In this document: one piece after another, positions 41,893 to 51,863 of the stretch
Layout of the letters: the number at the start of each line of letters is the position of its first letter
Numbering within the stretch: the first letter of the stretch is position 1
DNA from: an uncultured bacterium
GTDB lineage: Bacteria > Bacillota > Clostridia > Oscillospirales > Ruminococcaceae
Reading direction: 5' to 3'
Assembly: GCA_905215965.1 (NCBI GenBank)
Contig: CAJMSD010000008.1
Location: 62,001 to 126,000 of the forward strand
Length of the DNA: 64,000 bases
The notes under the pieces: model-generated
Database searches by the model: none
The model's input: only the letters and a program-made list of their open reading frames with translations
Told to the model about the DNA's origin: nothing
Program-made: the position numbers and the translations under genes

Positions 41893-44800
41893 TTAAAAGA
41901 ATGACATCTGTGTAGATTCGGGTAAATCGCCTAAAGCTCCTATACTTTTCAGCATATCTATTGTTGTTTTTGACGCACCGCTCATTTGTTGAAATTCTTC
42001 AATGGAAATAAATCCGCCCTTTTGAGCCGCTTCATACAATCCTTTTGCAGCGTTTTCGCCTACTCCGCTCATTGCTGAAAACGGGATTCTTAATTTTCCG
42101 TCCTCTATCATGTATTTCGTGGCGTGAGACTTAAACAGATTTACAGGCAGAAAATCATATCCTCTTGTCATCATTTCATTTGTAATGAGCAATATATCAT
42201 AAAGATCGCTTTCCTTTTTACTTCGGTCGTTGCCAAGCTCTTTAAGCTCCTCAATACGTGCACGAACGGCAGAAATTCCCTTTACTGCAAGCTCGGCGTC
42301 AAAATCTTCGCCTCTTACGGTAAAATAAGTCGCATAAAACTCAAGCGGTCTATGCAGCTTGAACCAGCCGAGCTTAATGGCTGCAATTACGTAGGCAGCC
42401 GCATGAGCCTTTGGGAACATATATTTAATTTTAAGACAGCTTTCAATATACCAGTCGGGAACATTGTGATCTTTAAGCATCTGTATACGCTCAGGTGTAA
42501 ACGTTTTCGGAGCTTTTCCCTTACGCGTATCCTCCATTATCTGGAACGCCTGCTTCGGCTCGACTCCCTTATAGAGCAAATATGTCATGATGCTGTCACG
42601 CGTACCAATAACCTCGGAAATAGTGCACGTTCCGTTGTCGATAAGATCCTTCGCGTTTCCGAGCCATACGTCCGTTCCATGAGAAAGTCCCGAGATCTGG
42701 AGGAAGTCGCTGAATTTTGTAGGCTTTGCGTCAAGAAGCATCTGGATAGTAAAGCCTGTTCCCATTTCAGGAATACCCAAGCTTCCTGTCTTGCAGTAAA
42801 TTTCCTCCGGCTTGACGTTAAGCGCGTCACAGTTGGTACACATTCTGATCACTTTCGGATCTGACGTAGGAACGTCTTTTATCTTGATTCCGGTCAAGTC
42901 TTCAAGATGCTTGTAAAGCGTAGGAACAACGTGTCCAAGCTCATCAAGCTTAAGGATAGTATCATGCAGCGAGTTGAACGTAAAATGCGTTGTTATGATC
43001 TCGGAATCCGCAGTGTCGGCAGGGTGCTGTACCGGAGTAAAATCGTAGACCTCGTAATCCGACGGCACAACGACCATTCCTCCGGGGTGCTGACCCGTAG
43101 TTCGCTTTATTCCCGTGCAGCCTATTGCAAGACGGTTCATTTCCGCATTATTCAGTGTTATGCCGTTTTCCTCGCAATATTTTTTCACGTATCCGAAAGC
43201 TGTTTTTTCTGCAACCGCCGAGATAGTTCCCGCCTTGAAAACGTTTGATTTACCAAAAAGCTGCTCGGTGTAGCGATGCGCGTAAAATTGATATTCATCC
43301 GAGAAGTTAAGGTCGATATCAGGCGCTTTGTCGCCGTCAAAGCCGAGAAACGTCTCGAACGGAATGTCATGACCGTCGCGAAGCATATCCGTTCCGCAGT
43401 CGGGACAATTCTTTTGCGGCAGATCGAATCCCGAGCCGTAAACTCCGTCAAGCAGAAATTCGCTGTGCTTGCACTTCGGGCAAACGTAATGCGGCGGCAG
43501 AGGATTTACCTCTGAAATTCCTGCCATTGACGCAACGAACGAAGAGCCTACCGAGCCTCTTGAACCTACAAGATATCCGTTTTCGACCGAATTCCACACA
43601 AGCTTCTGAGCAATGATATAAAGAACGGAAAATCCGTGCTTTATGATAGATGAAAGCTCTCTGTCAAGACGCTTTTCAACGATTTCCGGAAGAGGATCGC
43701 CGTAGATCTCACGCGCTCTGTTATTTGTAATATTTGTAAGCTCCTCTTCCGCGCCGTCGATAGTCGGAGTAAACGTGCCCTTTGGAATTGGACGCACGAC
43801 CTCGATCATATCCGCAATGGCGTTGGTGTTTATAATGACAACTTCTCTTGCTTTCTCCTCTCCGAGATAGCTGAATTCCGCAAGCATTTCCTCCGTTGTC
43901 CTGAAATAAAGAGGAGCCTGATATTCAGCATCTTTAAAGCCCATGCTTGTGAGAAGTATCTTACGGTAAATTGCGTCTTTAGGATCGATAAAATGGACAT
44001 CGCAGGTAGCGCATACCGGTATATTCAACTTTTCGCCAAGCTTAACGATACGGATATTGTATTCCTCCAGTTCGCGTTCGTTCTCAGCGATTCCCTCACG
44101 GATCATAAAAGCGTTATTTGCGGTCGGCTGGATTTCGAGATAGTCATAAAACTTTGCAAGCTCTTCAATTTCCTTTTCAGGCTTATTCTCGACCATAGCT
44201 GAAAAAAGCTCTCCCGATTCGCAGGCGCTTCCGAAAATAAGTCCCTCTCTGTGAGCTTCAAGCACCGATTTTGGAATAAGCGGCTTTTTATAAAAATAAT
44301 CGAGATGACTGTAAGAAACAAGTTTATATAGGTTTTTCAGTCCTGTCTGATTTCGCACAAGAATGATATGGTGGTGAGATTTAAGCTTTTTTACTTCGAT
44401 TTTTCCGGCCTTGAAATTCAAGTCGCTCAGCAGACGCAGCTCCTGCTCATTTTTCAGTCTCGATACAAGCTCTATATAAATTTTAGCGAGCATCAATGCA
44501 TCATCGGAAGCGCGGTGATGATCGAATTTTCCAAGCTTAAGAGCCTTAGCCACGATATTCAGCTTATGACGTCCGCACTCGGGAAGCATTGCCTGACAGA
44601 AAACAAGAGTATCAAGCCAGTTGTACTCAAAAGTTATTCCGCATCTCTTGCAGGCATTGTTGATGAACGATGTATCAAAGGTTGCGTTATGCGCTGCAAG
44701 AACGGGGTTTTCTCCGCAGAATTCCATAAATTTTCTGACAGCCTCTTCCTCGGAGGGAGCATCGGCGACCATTTCATCGGTAATTCCCGTAAGCTCCACA

Positions 44801-46221
44801 ATATTCTGCGGAATAGGACGTTCGGGATTAACAAACGTATTGAAGCTGTCAACTACCTGTAGATTTCTCAGCTTAACTGCGCCTATCTCGGTAAGCCTGT
44901 CCTTTTTGCTGCTAAGACCGGTAGTTTCAACGTCAAACACGATTATCTCATCGTTTATACCGCGGTCGTCGGGCTTTTTAAGTATCTTCGGCATATCGAG
45001 ATCGTTCACCACGTATGCCTCGCAGCCGTAAATAACTTTAAGTCCCTTTGGAGTATTATACATGGCATCGGGGAAAGCCTGAACAACCCCGTGATCGGTA
45101 ATAGCCATCGCCTGATGCCCCCACTGAGCCGCTCTGTTAATAAGGGTTACGGGATCGGTAACTGCGTCCATAGCGGACATATTCGTATGACAGTGCAGCT
45201 CGACTCTCTTCTCGGGATAATTATCCATTTTAGGTATTCTTTTTACTTTTATGATTGAATTCGGGATAAGGGTAATATCATGAGCGTATGTATCGTAGTC
45301 GATCTTTCCCGATACAAGGAGAGTTGTTCCGTTTTTAAGCGAGCCGAGACCAAGCTTGTCAAGCTCCTCTGTCTTTGCAAATATTTTAAGCTTGAGCGAG
45401 CCGCTGTAATCGGTGATATCAAAGGTTGCGACGCTTTTTTCATTGCGAAGCTCCTTTATTTCCGAGGAAAAGATATCTCCGACAACTGCTATATTCTTTT
45501 CGCCAAGGCGCTGAACGGCATCGGATATCGCAACAGGCTTTTCACGTATAGCTTTTCCTTTTATGATCTCTGCGGATTCCTTATCAAATTCGGTATCAAG
45601 CGACGTAATATCGACTACTCCTGTAGGAATTGCCGACAAGCGTTCCTCCGAAGCCATCTCCTCCGCCGATTTTTCGGGAATAAGCTGACCGCTGTAATCA
45701 GGAAGCTCCGCCGCCATTTTTTCAAGCATTTCATCATAAACGTCCTCCGTAACAGAGGTCTGTCCGTCAAGCACGACATTTACGTTTACTCCGAACTGAT
45801 TATAGATCAGCTGGGAAAACAGACGGCAGAAATCGGCTTTTTCAAGCATATCACGCCCGCCGTGTGTAAGCGCGATATCAAGCCTGCCGTCGGAAAGGCG
45901 AACGTCCGCTCCGTCAAGAAAACCGTTCACGACCGAAATGTCGCGCTTCAGCAGCTTAATAAGCTCCTTATAGCATTCTATCCCGAAGATCTCCGAAGGA
46001 TATCGGCAGTGCAGCCTTATTTTATCGGTTTTTACAGCCGTTTCGACAGATTTTTCAAATGCAAAAATATCATCTGAAGGAACAAGCTTAGTAAAAAGCG
46101 CAAAAAACGAAATACCGTCAAGCCGCTCGGAATATGTAAGCTTGAAAACCTCGCCGTCACGTATCGATTCAGGGATCTCCGCCTCGGTATCCTTTAAAAA
46201 TTCTGATAATTTTATATTCAT
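41893..46221 (-). CDS. polC: DNA polymerase III PolC (Gram-positive type)
   Basis: A 1442-residue replicative polymerase. In order: an N-terminal domain, an OB-fold (~residues 220-320), a PHP domain (VELHCHTNMSAMDAVTD near 338) interrupted by the 3'-5' exonuclease (IIVFDVETTGLSSKKDRLTE near 420; HNATFD; HHRASDDALML), the zinc motif of PolC (CPKC ... CPDCG near 905-940), the catalytic palm (DKAPDIDLNFSDEYQ near 950) and the helix-hairpin-helix C-terminus ending with a beta-clamp-like tail SFF. PolC is found in low-GC Gram-positives, which supports the host assignment. It is the last gene of the pyrH-polC cluster and follows ispG by 4 bp. Confidence 0.97.
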   Translation of the reverse strand: MNIKLSEFLKDTEAEIPESIRDGEVFKLTYSERLDGISFFALFTKLVPSDDIFAFEKSVETAVKTDKIRLHCRYPSEIFGIECYKELIKLLKRDISVVNGFLDGADVRLSDGRLDIALTHGGRDMLEKADFCRLFSQLIYNQFGVNVNVVLDGQTSVTEDVYDEMLEKMAAELPDYSGQLIPEKSAEEMASEERLSAIPTGVVDITSLDTEFDKESAEIIKGKAIREKPVAISDAVQRLGEKNIAVVGDIFSSEIKELRNEKSVATFDITDYSGSLKLKIFAKTEELDKLGLGSLKNGTTLLVSGKIDYDTYAHDITLIPNSIIKVKRIPKMDNYPEKRVELHCHTNMSAMDAVTDPVTLINRAAQWGHQAMAITDHGVVQAFPDAMYNTPKGLKVIYGCEAYVVNDLDMPKILKKPDDRGINDEIIVFDVETTGLSSKKDRLTEIGAVKLRNLQVVDSFNTFVNPERPIPQNIVELTGITDEMVADAPSEEEAVRKFMEFCGENPVLAAHNATFDTSFINNACKRCGITFEYNWLDTLVFCQAMLPECGRHKLNIVAKALKLGKFDHHRASDDALMLAKIYIELVSRLKNEQELRLLSDLNFKAGKIEVKKLKSHHHIILVRNQTGLKNLYKLVSYSHLDYFYKKPLIPKSVLEAHREGLIFGSACESGELFSAMVENKPEKEIEELAKFYDYLEIQPTANNAFMIREGIAENERELEEYNIRIVKLGEKLNIPVCATCDVHFIDPKDAIYRKILLTSMGFKDAEYQAPLYFRTTEEMLAEFSYLGEEKAREVVIINTNAIADMIEVVRPIPKGTFTPTIDGAEEELTNITNNRAREIYGDPLPEIVEKRLDRELSSIIKHGFSVLYIIAQKLVWNSVENGYLVGSRGSVGSSFVASMAGISEVNPLPPHYVCPKCKHSEFLLDGVYGSGFDLPQKNCPDCGTDMLRDGHDIPFETFLGFDGDKAPDIDLNFSDEYQFYAHRYTEQLFGKSNVFKAGTISAVAEKTAFGYVKKYCEENGITLNNAEMNRLAIGCTGIKRTTGQHPGGMVVVPSDYEVYDFTPVQHPADTADSEIITTHFTFNSLHDTILKLDELGHVVPTLYKHLEDLTGIKIKDVPTSDPKVIRMCTNCDALNVKPEEIYCKTGSLGIPEMGTGFTIQMLLDAKPTKFSDFLQISGLSHGTDVWLGNAKDLIDNGTCTISEVIGTRDSIMTYLLYKGVEPKQAFQIMEDTRKGKAPKTFTPERIQMLKDHNVPDWYIESCLKIKYMFPKAHAAAYVIAAIKLGWFKLHRPLEFYATYFTVRGEDFDAELAVKGISAVRARIEELKELGNDRSKKESDLYDILLITNEMMTRGYDFLPVNLFKSHATKYMIEDGKLRIPFSAMSGVGENAAKGLYEAAQKGGFISIEEFQQMSGASKTTIDMLKSIGALGDLPESTQMSFF

Positions 46222-46225
46222 TGAA

Positions 46226-47263
46226 TCAGAGTCTTTCGATCTCCCTGAGAAGCTCGCAGACTATATCCTCCTCTTTGATTTTTCTAAGTATTTCGCCTTT
46301 TCGGAAAATTATAGCGCAGCCGTCTCCGCCTGCTATTCCGATATCGGCTTCACGCGCCTCTCCCGGACCGTTTACCGCACAGCCCATTACGGCGACCGTT
46401 ATATCCTTGTTGATATTTTTGATCGCGTCTTCGACCTCTGCGGCAGCTTTCACAAGGTTGATTCGCGTTCTTCCGCAGGTCGGACATGAAACGAGCTTTA
46501 CTCCCTTGCGCTTGCCGATACATTTAAGAATGTCGTTTGCAGCCGCTACCTCCTTTATCGGATCGTCCGTCAGGGAAACGCGTATCGTCTCACCGATACC
46601 GTCGCACAGCAGCGAGCCTATACCGACAGCTGATTTTATAAGTCCCATTCTTTCCGTGCCTGCTTCCGTAACTCCGAGATGAAGCGGATAACGACATTTT
46701 TCTGCAGCAAGTCTGTATGAAGCGATCATTCGGTTTACATCGGAAGATTTTATGGATATCACTATGTTGTCAAAATCGAATCGTTCAAGCAGAGCCGCAT
46801 GATTCATTGCGCTTTCAACAAGCGCTTCCGGTGTCGGAGAGCCGTACTTCAAAAGCAGCTCCTTTTCCAGAGAACCCGAATTTACTCCAATTCTGATAGG
46901 AATATTTTTTGCTCTGCAAATATCGGCGACCTTTTTAACTCTATCCATATCGCCGATGTTTCCCGGATTTATGCGTATTTTATCGACACCTGCTTCCGCT
47001 GCCTCAACAGCAAGACGGTAATCGAAATGAATATCGGCGACAAGAGGTATTGAAACGGCGTTTTTAATTGCAGGAATGAGCTTGATAGCGTCCATATCAG
47101 GAATTGCCGCACGTATTATTTCGCAGCCGGCATTCTGCAGCTCGACCGCCTGCTTTACGCTGCCCTCGATGTCGTCGGAACGCGCGCTGAGCATCGACTG
47201 TACATATATGTGCTTTCCGTCTAAAAGGCAGTTTCCTACCTTAACAGGTTTTATATTTCTCAT
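46226..47263 (-). CDS. ispG: HMB-PP synthase IspG (GcpE)
   Basis: A 345-residue 4Fe-4S enzyme that converts MEcPP to HMBPP in the MEP isoprenoid pathway. TIM-barrel N-terminal part (VQSMLSARSDDIEGSVKQAVEL split as QSMLSARSDDIEGSV, DIHFDYRLAVEA, NPGNIG) and the cluster domain with SCPTCGRTRINL and VMGCAVNGPGEAREADIGIAGG (three cluster cysteines). The usual N-terminal QSMT reads QSML. It stands in the same cluster as dxr, uppS and cdsA, so isoprenoid supply and its use are linked. Confidence 0.96.
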   Translation of the reverse strand: MRNIKPVKVGNCLLDGKHIYVQSMLSARSDDIEGSVKQAVELQNAGCEIIRAAIPDMDAIKLIPAIKNAVSIPLVADIHFDYRLAVEAAEAGVDKIRINPGNIGDMDRVKKVADICRAKNIPIRIGVNSGSLEKELLLKYGSPTPEALVESAMNHAALLERFDFDNIVISIKSSDVNRMIASYRLAAEKCRYPLHLGVTEAGTERMGLIKSAVGIGSLLCDGIGETIRVSLTDDPIKEVAAANDILKCIGKRKGVKLVSCPTCGRTRINLVKAAAEVEDAIKNINKDITVAVMGCAVNGPGEAREADIGIAGGDGCAIIFRKGEILRKIKEEDIVCELLREIERL

Positions 47264-47275
47264 ATTAATTCTCCT

Positions 47276-48328
47276 TTATCCGCCCGTAATAAGGCGAATT
47301 ATGTCATTATATGTTGCGTATATCATTATTCCGAACAGGAGCACCATTCCTGCCAAATGAACATAACCCTCGTGCTCCGGCTTTACGGGCTTGCGGCGAA
47401 TGATCTCAATAAAGCAGAACAGCAGTCTGCCACCGTCAAGTCCGGGAATAGGCAAAAGATTAAAAATACCGATATTTATTGTGAGCATTGCCGTCAGATA
47501 AAGAAGCGACACTGCTTTTTCATGCAGATTATCTCCCTGCTGAGCTGTTTCGTCAATCACGGTCACAACGCCGACAGGGCCTGAAAGCTCGCTTGTTTTG
47601 TATTTTCCGGTTACAAGATCTCTCAGGGACATCCATACAAGACGTCCGAGCGAAACGCAGTCCTTTCCCGAATAGCTAAGTACGTTTCCGATGTTCTTTT
47701 TTTCATAGACAAGTCCGAAGTCGATAACTCCGCCGTCACGGCTGTTAGCGAATTGAACGTCCTCGAAGAGGATTTCTTCTCCGTCCCTTTCAACAACAAC
47801 GTCATGCTTGTCGGACTGTCCGAGCATATAGCTTATATCGGTAGTAGAGAAAATATGCATATCGTCCATTTCAAGAATAACGTCGCCGTGGCGCAGTCCG
47901 GCATCATAGCTGCCGGCCATATATTCAACCGTTCCGTCGGCATTCTCCGTACCGCTGAAACCGCGTATTTCCATTGTCGGAACATCTCCGCCGATACAGG
48001 TCATAATTGTCACAAGGACAAATCCAAGAACGAAATTCATAACTGCTCCTGCAACAAGGACGATTATGCGCTTCCAAACCTTTTGCTTTCGAAAGCTTCT
48101 GTTGTCCTCGCTGTCGTCGTCCTCGCCCTCCATAGCGCAGAATCCGCCTACGGGCAGTATTCTGAGCGAGTATTCGGTTTCGCCCTTTTTGATCTTAAAA
48201 ATTCTCGGGCCCATTCCGATTGAAAACTCGATGACCTTGATCCCGCTCGCCTTGGCGCAGATAAAATGACCGAATTCATGGATCGTCACGATAAGTCCGA
48301 AAATTAAAATTGCAATAACATAACCCAT
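47276..48328 (-). CDS. rseP: Site-2 membrane metalloprotease RseP (RasP)
   Basis: A 350-residue M50 protease with about four membrane segments. The zinc motif HEFGH is at residues 17-21, a PDZ domain spans ~125-200, and the second zinc motif is in LLPIPGLDGGRLLF near residue 296. It cuts anti-sigma factors and leftover signal peptides within the membrane. Position next to dxr and ispG is the usual Firmicute order. Confidence 0.95.
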   Translation of the reverse strand: MGYVIAILIFGLIVTIHEFGHFICAKASGIKVIEFSIGMGPRIFKIKKGETEYSLRILPVGGFCAMEGEDDDSEDNRSFRKQKVWKRIIVLVAGAVMNFVLGFVLVTIMTCIGGDVPTMEIRGFSGTENADGTVEYMAGSYDAGLRHGDVILEMDDMHIFSTTDISYMLGQSDKHDVVVERDGEEILFEDVQFANSRDGGVIDFGLVYEKKNIGNVLSYSGKDCVSLGRLVWMSLRDLVTGKYKTSELSGPVGVVTVIDETAQQGDNLHEKAVSLLYLTAMLTINIGIFNLLPIPGLDGGRLLFCFIEIIRRKPVKPEHEGYVHLAGMVLLFGIMIYATYNDIIRLITGG

Positions 48329-48337
48329 ATGGCAGAT

Positions 48338-49507
48338 TTATCCTTTCATTAGCGGCTTGCTGCCGTAAATAGTCTCTCTGACGTAATCTCTTGCCATTTT
48401 ATCGGCAGCAAAAACATCATCGCAGCTCTTTATTTCAAAAGGCTCGAATTTATCAAGCGTTCCCGATACAAGCTCTCCGATCTCAACAAAGCTGATCTTG
48501 TCATGGAGGAATGCGGCAACAGCCTCCTCATTAGCCGAATTTACAAGGCACGGATACGCTCCGCCCCGCGAAATTGCTTCAATTGCGGCGCTCAGGCACT
48601 TGAAGGTCTCATAATCAGGCTTTTCAAAGGTCAGCAAGCCGTAATCGGTAAGCGAAAGTCTCTTTGTGGGGCAAGGCATTCTGTCGGGATAAAGCAGAGC
48701 GTACTGTATCGGGATCTTCATATCCGGCACGCCAAGCTGAGCGATAATTGAATAATCGTTGTACTCCACCGCGGAATGAACAACGCTCTGCCTGTGAACC
48801 ACTATTTCTATCTGCTCGGGAGAAAGATCAAAAAGCCACTTTGCTTCGATAAATTCAAGTCCCTTATTCATAAGCGTAGCGGAATCTATGGTTATTTTAT
48901 TACCCATGTTCCAGTTAGGGTGTCTGAGAGCGTCGGCTTTCGTGACTTTTTTCAGCTCTTCATAGCTTTTTCCGAAAAAAGGTCCGCCCGAAGCCGTGAG
49001 TATGATCTTACTCAGCTGGGAACGCTTATTTCCCTGCAAACACTGGAAAATTGCCGAGTGTTCGCTGTCAACGGGATAAATATTCACGCCTTTTTCTTTT
49101 GCAAGGGACATTACAAGAGAGCCGCCCGAAACAAGAGTTTCCTTATTTGCAAGAGCAACGTCCTTCCCGGCTTCAATCGCGGTAAGCGTAGGAAGAAGTC
49201 CTACCATACCGACAACGGAATTCAGAACGATATCGTTCTCTTCAAGCGCGGCAACGGTACACAGACCGTCCATACCGCAGAGAAGCTTCACCTGCATATC
49301 GGCAAGTCTGCTTTTCAGCTCCGCATATTTATTCTCGTCAAATACGCAAACATACGACGGTTTGAATTTACGAGTCTGCTGCTCAAGAAGATCGATACTG
49401 CTGTGCGCCGCAAGCGCAACAACGTCAAAACCGTGCTTTTCGCAAACCTCAAGAGACTGAACGCCTATAGATCCGGTAGAACCGAGAATTGAAATTTTTT
49501 TACACAT
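48338..49507 (-). CDS. dxr: 1-deoxy-D-xylulose 5-phosphate reductoisomerase Dxr
   Basis: A 389-residue NADPH enzyme for the second step of the MEP pathway. Motifs: ISILGSTGSIGVQSLEV (NADPH loop), LANKETLVSGG, VDSEHSAIFQCL, LTASGGPF, HPNWNMGNKITIDSATLMNKGLE split here as NWNMGNKITIDSATL, and IVHRQSVVHSAVEY. The ATG at 49507 matches the family N-terminus; the in-frame extension upstream reads through AT-rich intergenic sequence and has no family match. Confidence 0.96.
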   Translation of the reverse strand: MCKKISILGSTGSIGVQSLEVCEKHGFDVVALAAHSSIDLLEQQTRKFKPSYVCVFDENKYAELKSRLADMQVKLLCGMDGLCTVAALEENDIVLNSVVGMVGLLPTLTAIEAGKDVALANKETLVSGGSLVMSLAKEKGVNIYPVDSEHSAIFQCLQGNKRSQLSKIILTASGGPFFGKSYEELKKVTKADALRHPNWNMGNKITIDSATLMNKGLEFIEAKWLFDLSPEQIEIVVHRQSVVHSAVEYNDYSIIAQLGVPDMKIPIQYALLYPDRMPCPTKRLSLTDYGLLTFEKPDYETFKCLSAAIEAISRGGAYPCLVNSANEEAVAAFLHDKISFVEIGELVSGTLDKFEPFEIKSCDDVFAADKMARDYVRETIYGSKPLMKG

Positions 49508-49627
49508 TATTGTAATTCCCCTTTTTGTAAGGAAAATCCTGTTTTCCTGATAATTATATGAAAATTGATCCGATAAAATGCGAAAGGGACTATCTGCGGT
49601 CAGCATGATTAGTCTCCTTTCAAAAAA

Positions 49628-50503
49628 TTATTTAAAAATATCCGTCAAAGCAACAAATGCATAGAAAGTCGGGAGTACGAAAAGCACGCTGTCGAAACGA
49701 TCCATAAGACCTCCGTGACCGGGCATGATTTTTCCGTAATCCTTAAAACCTATCTGACGCTTTACCATTGACGCGGAAAGGTCGCCGATCGTTCCTATAA
49801 CTGCACATACAGCTCCCATAACAAATGTTACAATAGCAGTTTTAAGCTCAAATCCGCCCTCGTATACAGAGAATGCAGCGGCATAAACAAGTCCTGTAAT
49901 TACAATTCCGCCCACAAAGCCCTCGATAGTTTTCTTGGGACTGATCTCGGGGCAAAGCTTATGCTTACCGAAAGCAACGCCTGTAAAATACGCGCCCGTA
50001 TCTGCGATCCATGCGCCGCAAAGTCCCATAATAAGCAGGAAAAGTCCATTATCTATGCTGTATCGTTCAATGCGCACCATACTTGACATTGCCTGAGGAA
50101 CAAGTACCATCACGGCAAGGGTGAAGAAAATCTGTTCATAGCGGATAGTTTTATGATTGCGAAGCCATGTAAGAAAAATTACAAATGCGCAGAAAAGAGT
50201 TACCGCAAAAGAAGCAAGCGGCATAGCACCGTCCATACGGACTATTTCAAGAGGAGGACCATCTTTATAAACTGTCTCAATGTAATAGAAGTAATTGTAA
50301 ATCAGCGGAGTTGCGATTCCGCACAATTCCACCGCACATAGCACGGGAATGCATTTGTGCATATTAACCGCACGCAGAAGCTCAAAGAGCATAATAGCGA
50401 TCATCACCGCAACAGCGAGCGGCAGAACCATAGTATCGTGGAAAAACAGCACTACCGCAAGGATAGCTACTCCCACAGCACCTGAAATTATACGGGTCAG
50501 CAT
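49628..50503 (-). CDS. cdsA: Phosphatidate cytidylyltransferase CdsA
   Basis: A 291-residue membrane protein with about eight hydrophobic segments that makes CDP-diacylglycerol for phospholipids. The C-terminal signature GKIMPGHGGLMDRFDSVLF and the segment SPKKTIEGFVGG are clear, along with ADTGAYFTGVAFGKHKL. Its ATG directly follows the uppS stop, with GGAGG from the last uppS codons as ribosome site. A 120 bp gap separates it from dxr. Confidence 0.95.
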   Translation of the reverse strand: MLTRIISGAVGVAILAVVLFFHDTMVLPLAVAVMIAIMLFELLRAVNMHKCIPVLCAVELCGIATPLIYNYFYYIETVYKDGPPLEIVRMDGAMPLASFAVTLFCAFVIFLTWLRNHKTIRYEQIFFTLAVMVLVPQAMSSMVRIERYSIDNGLFLLIMGLCGAWIADTGAYFTGVAFGKHKLCPEISPKKTIEGFVGGIVITGLVYAAAFSVYEGGFELKTAIVTFVMGAVCAVIGTIGDLSASMVKRQIGFKDYGKIMPGHGGLMDRFDSVLFVLPTFYAFVALTDIFK

Positions 50504-51244
50504 TCAGACACCTCCGAATCGGCGGTGTCTGCCGTTAAATTCTATTATTGCCTTATCGAGCTCGTCAGGAGTAAAATCCGGCCAGAGAATGTCGGTAAAG
50601 TAATATTCGGCATAAGCGCACTGCCAGATAAGATAATTTGAGAGTCTCATTTCACCGCTCGGACGAATAACAAGATCAACGTCCGGAATTCCCTTAGTGT
50701 AAAGTTCGTCCGCAACAGACTGTTCGGTAATATCCTCCGGACTAATTTCACCGTTTACAGCCTTCTGTGCAAGAATACGCGCAGCATGAGCAAGCTCGTC
50801 ACGTCCGCCGTAGTTTACAGCCATCATCAGGGTCATTTCGTCATATTGAGAGGTATCCTCTTCAAGCCTTATCATCTTTTCCTGAAGATCTTCGTCAAAT
50901 GCGCTTTTATCTCCAAGGAAAATCATTCGCGTATTTTCGCTCAGAAAATTTCTTACGTCTACAATATAATCGCGGAACAGCTCCATGATCGTATCGACTT
51001 CCTCTTTCGGACGCTGCCAATTCTCTGTTGAAAAAGCATAGAAAGAAATATTTTTCAAGCCGATATCCTTACAGTAACGAACGATCTTTTTGAAATTTTT
51101 AGCTCCCTCGCGATGACCGAACGAACGCGGAAGACCGCGCTTTTTAGCCCATCTTCCGTTGCCGTCCATAATAAATCCGATATGCTGAGGCAGCTCTGCC
51201 GGCAGAGTTGTTTCCTGATTTTTTTTCTTATTGAATATTGCCAT
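50504..51244 (-). CDS. uppS: Undecaprenyl diphosphate synthase UppS
   Basis: A 246-residue cis-prenyltransferase that makes the C55 lipid carrier for peptidoglycan and wall polymers. Motifs: HIGFIMDGNGRWAKKRG (FPP-binding Asp), HREGAKNFKKIV, FYAFSTENWQRP, NYGGRDELAHA, and the C-terminal DLVIRPSGEMRLSNYLIWQ. A basic, Gln-rich N-terminal extension of ~18 residues precedes the fold. Start after TTGGAGCAGAA. Confidence 0.96.
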   Translation of the reverse strand: MAIFNKKKNQETTLPAELPQHIGFIMDGNGRWAKKRGLPRSFGHREGAKNFKKIVRYCKDIGLKNISFYAFSTENWQRPKEEVDTIMELFRDYIVDVRNFLSENTRMIFLGDKSAFDEDLQEKMIRLEEDTSQYDEMTLMMAVNYGGRDELAHAARILAQKAVNGEISPEDITEQSVADELYTKGIPDVDLVIRPSGEMRLSNYLIWQCAYAEYYFTDILWPDFTPDELDKAIIEFNGRHRRFGGV

Positions 51245-51255
51245 TTCTGCTCCAA

Positions 51256-51810
51256 TCAGATGCTCATGATCTCTTTTTCTTTTTCGGCAACTGCCTTATC
51301 GATATCTCCGCAGAATTTATCGGTAAGATCCTGAACCTTTTTCTCGCAGTCCTTGAGATCGTCCTCGGTAATTTCCGAATTTTTCTTCATTGTCTTGAAT
51401 TTTTCCATAGTATCGCGTCTGATGGAACGAACGGTAACTTTACACTCCTCGCCGTACTTCTTTATGCTTTTGCAGAGTTCCTTACGGCGATCCTCGGTAA
51501 GCTGAGGGAAAACAAGGCGGATGGACTTTCCGTCATTTGTAGGATTGATTCCGACATCGGACGCAAGAATAGCCTTTTCGATAGCTTTGAGAGTCGAAAC
51601 GTCCCAAGGCTGAATAACAAGAATTCTCGCCTCTGAAACAGAAATTGCAGCCATCTGATTGATCGGAGTAGGCGCTCCGTAATAATCAACAACGACCTTG
51701 TCAAGAACGGCAGGATTAGCTCTTCCGGCTCTGATCGACGCGAATTCGTTTCCGAGAGCGTTAAGGCTCTTGTTCATTTTTTCCTTTGCTGCACTAATTT
51801 GTTCTTTCAT
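51256..51810 (-). CDS. frr: Ribosome recycling factor Frr
   Basis: A 184-residue protein of normal length that splits the post-termination ribosome with EF-G. Visible: SIRAGRANPAVLDKVVVDYYGAPTPINQMA, split here as SIRAGRANPAVLDKV and YYGAPTPINQMA, and LTEDRRKELCKSIKKYGEECKV in the helical domain. It follows pyrH by 53 bp and precedes uppS by 11 bp. Confidence 0.97.
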   Translation of the reverse strand: MKEQISAAKEKMNKSLNALGNEFASIRAGRANPAVLDKVVVDYYGAPTPINQMAAISVSEARILVIQPWDVSTLKAIEKAILASDVGINPTNDGKSIRLVFPQLTEDRRKELCKSIKKYGEECKVTVRSIRRDTMEKFKTMKKNSEITEDDLKDCEKKVQDLTDKFCGDIDKAVAEKEKEIMSI

Positions 51811-51863
51811 GATAAAATTCCTTTCAAATGATATTTTTTATATACATATTATATTGCTTCAAA

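Noticed and set aside
49508..49606. 33-residue N-terminal extension of Dxr
   Set aside because: The extension reads through AT-rich intergenic DNA, and the family N-terminus begins at 49507.
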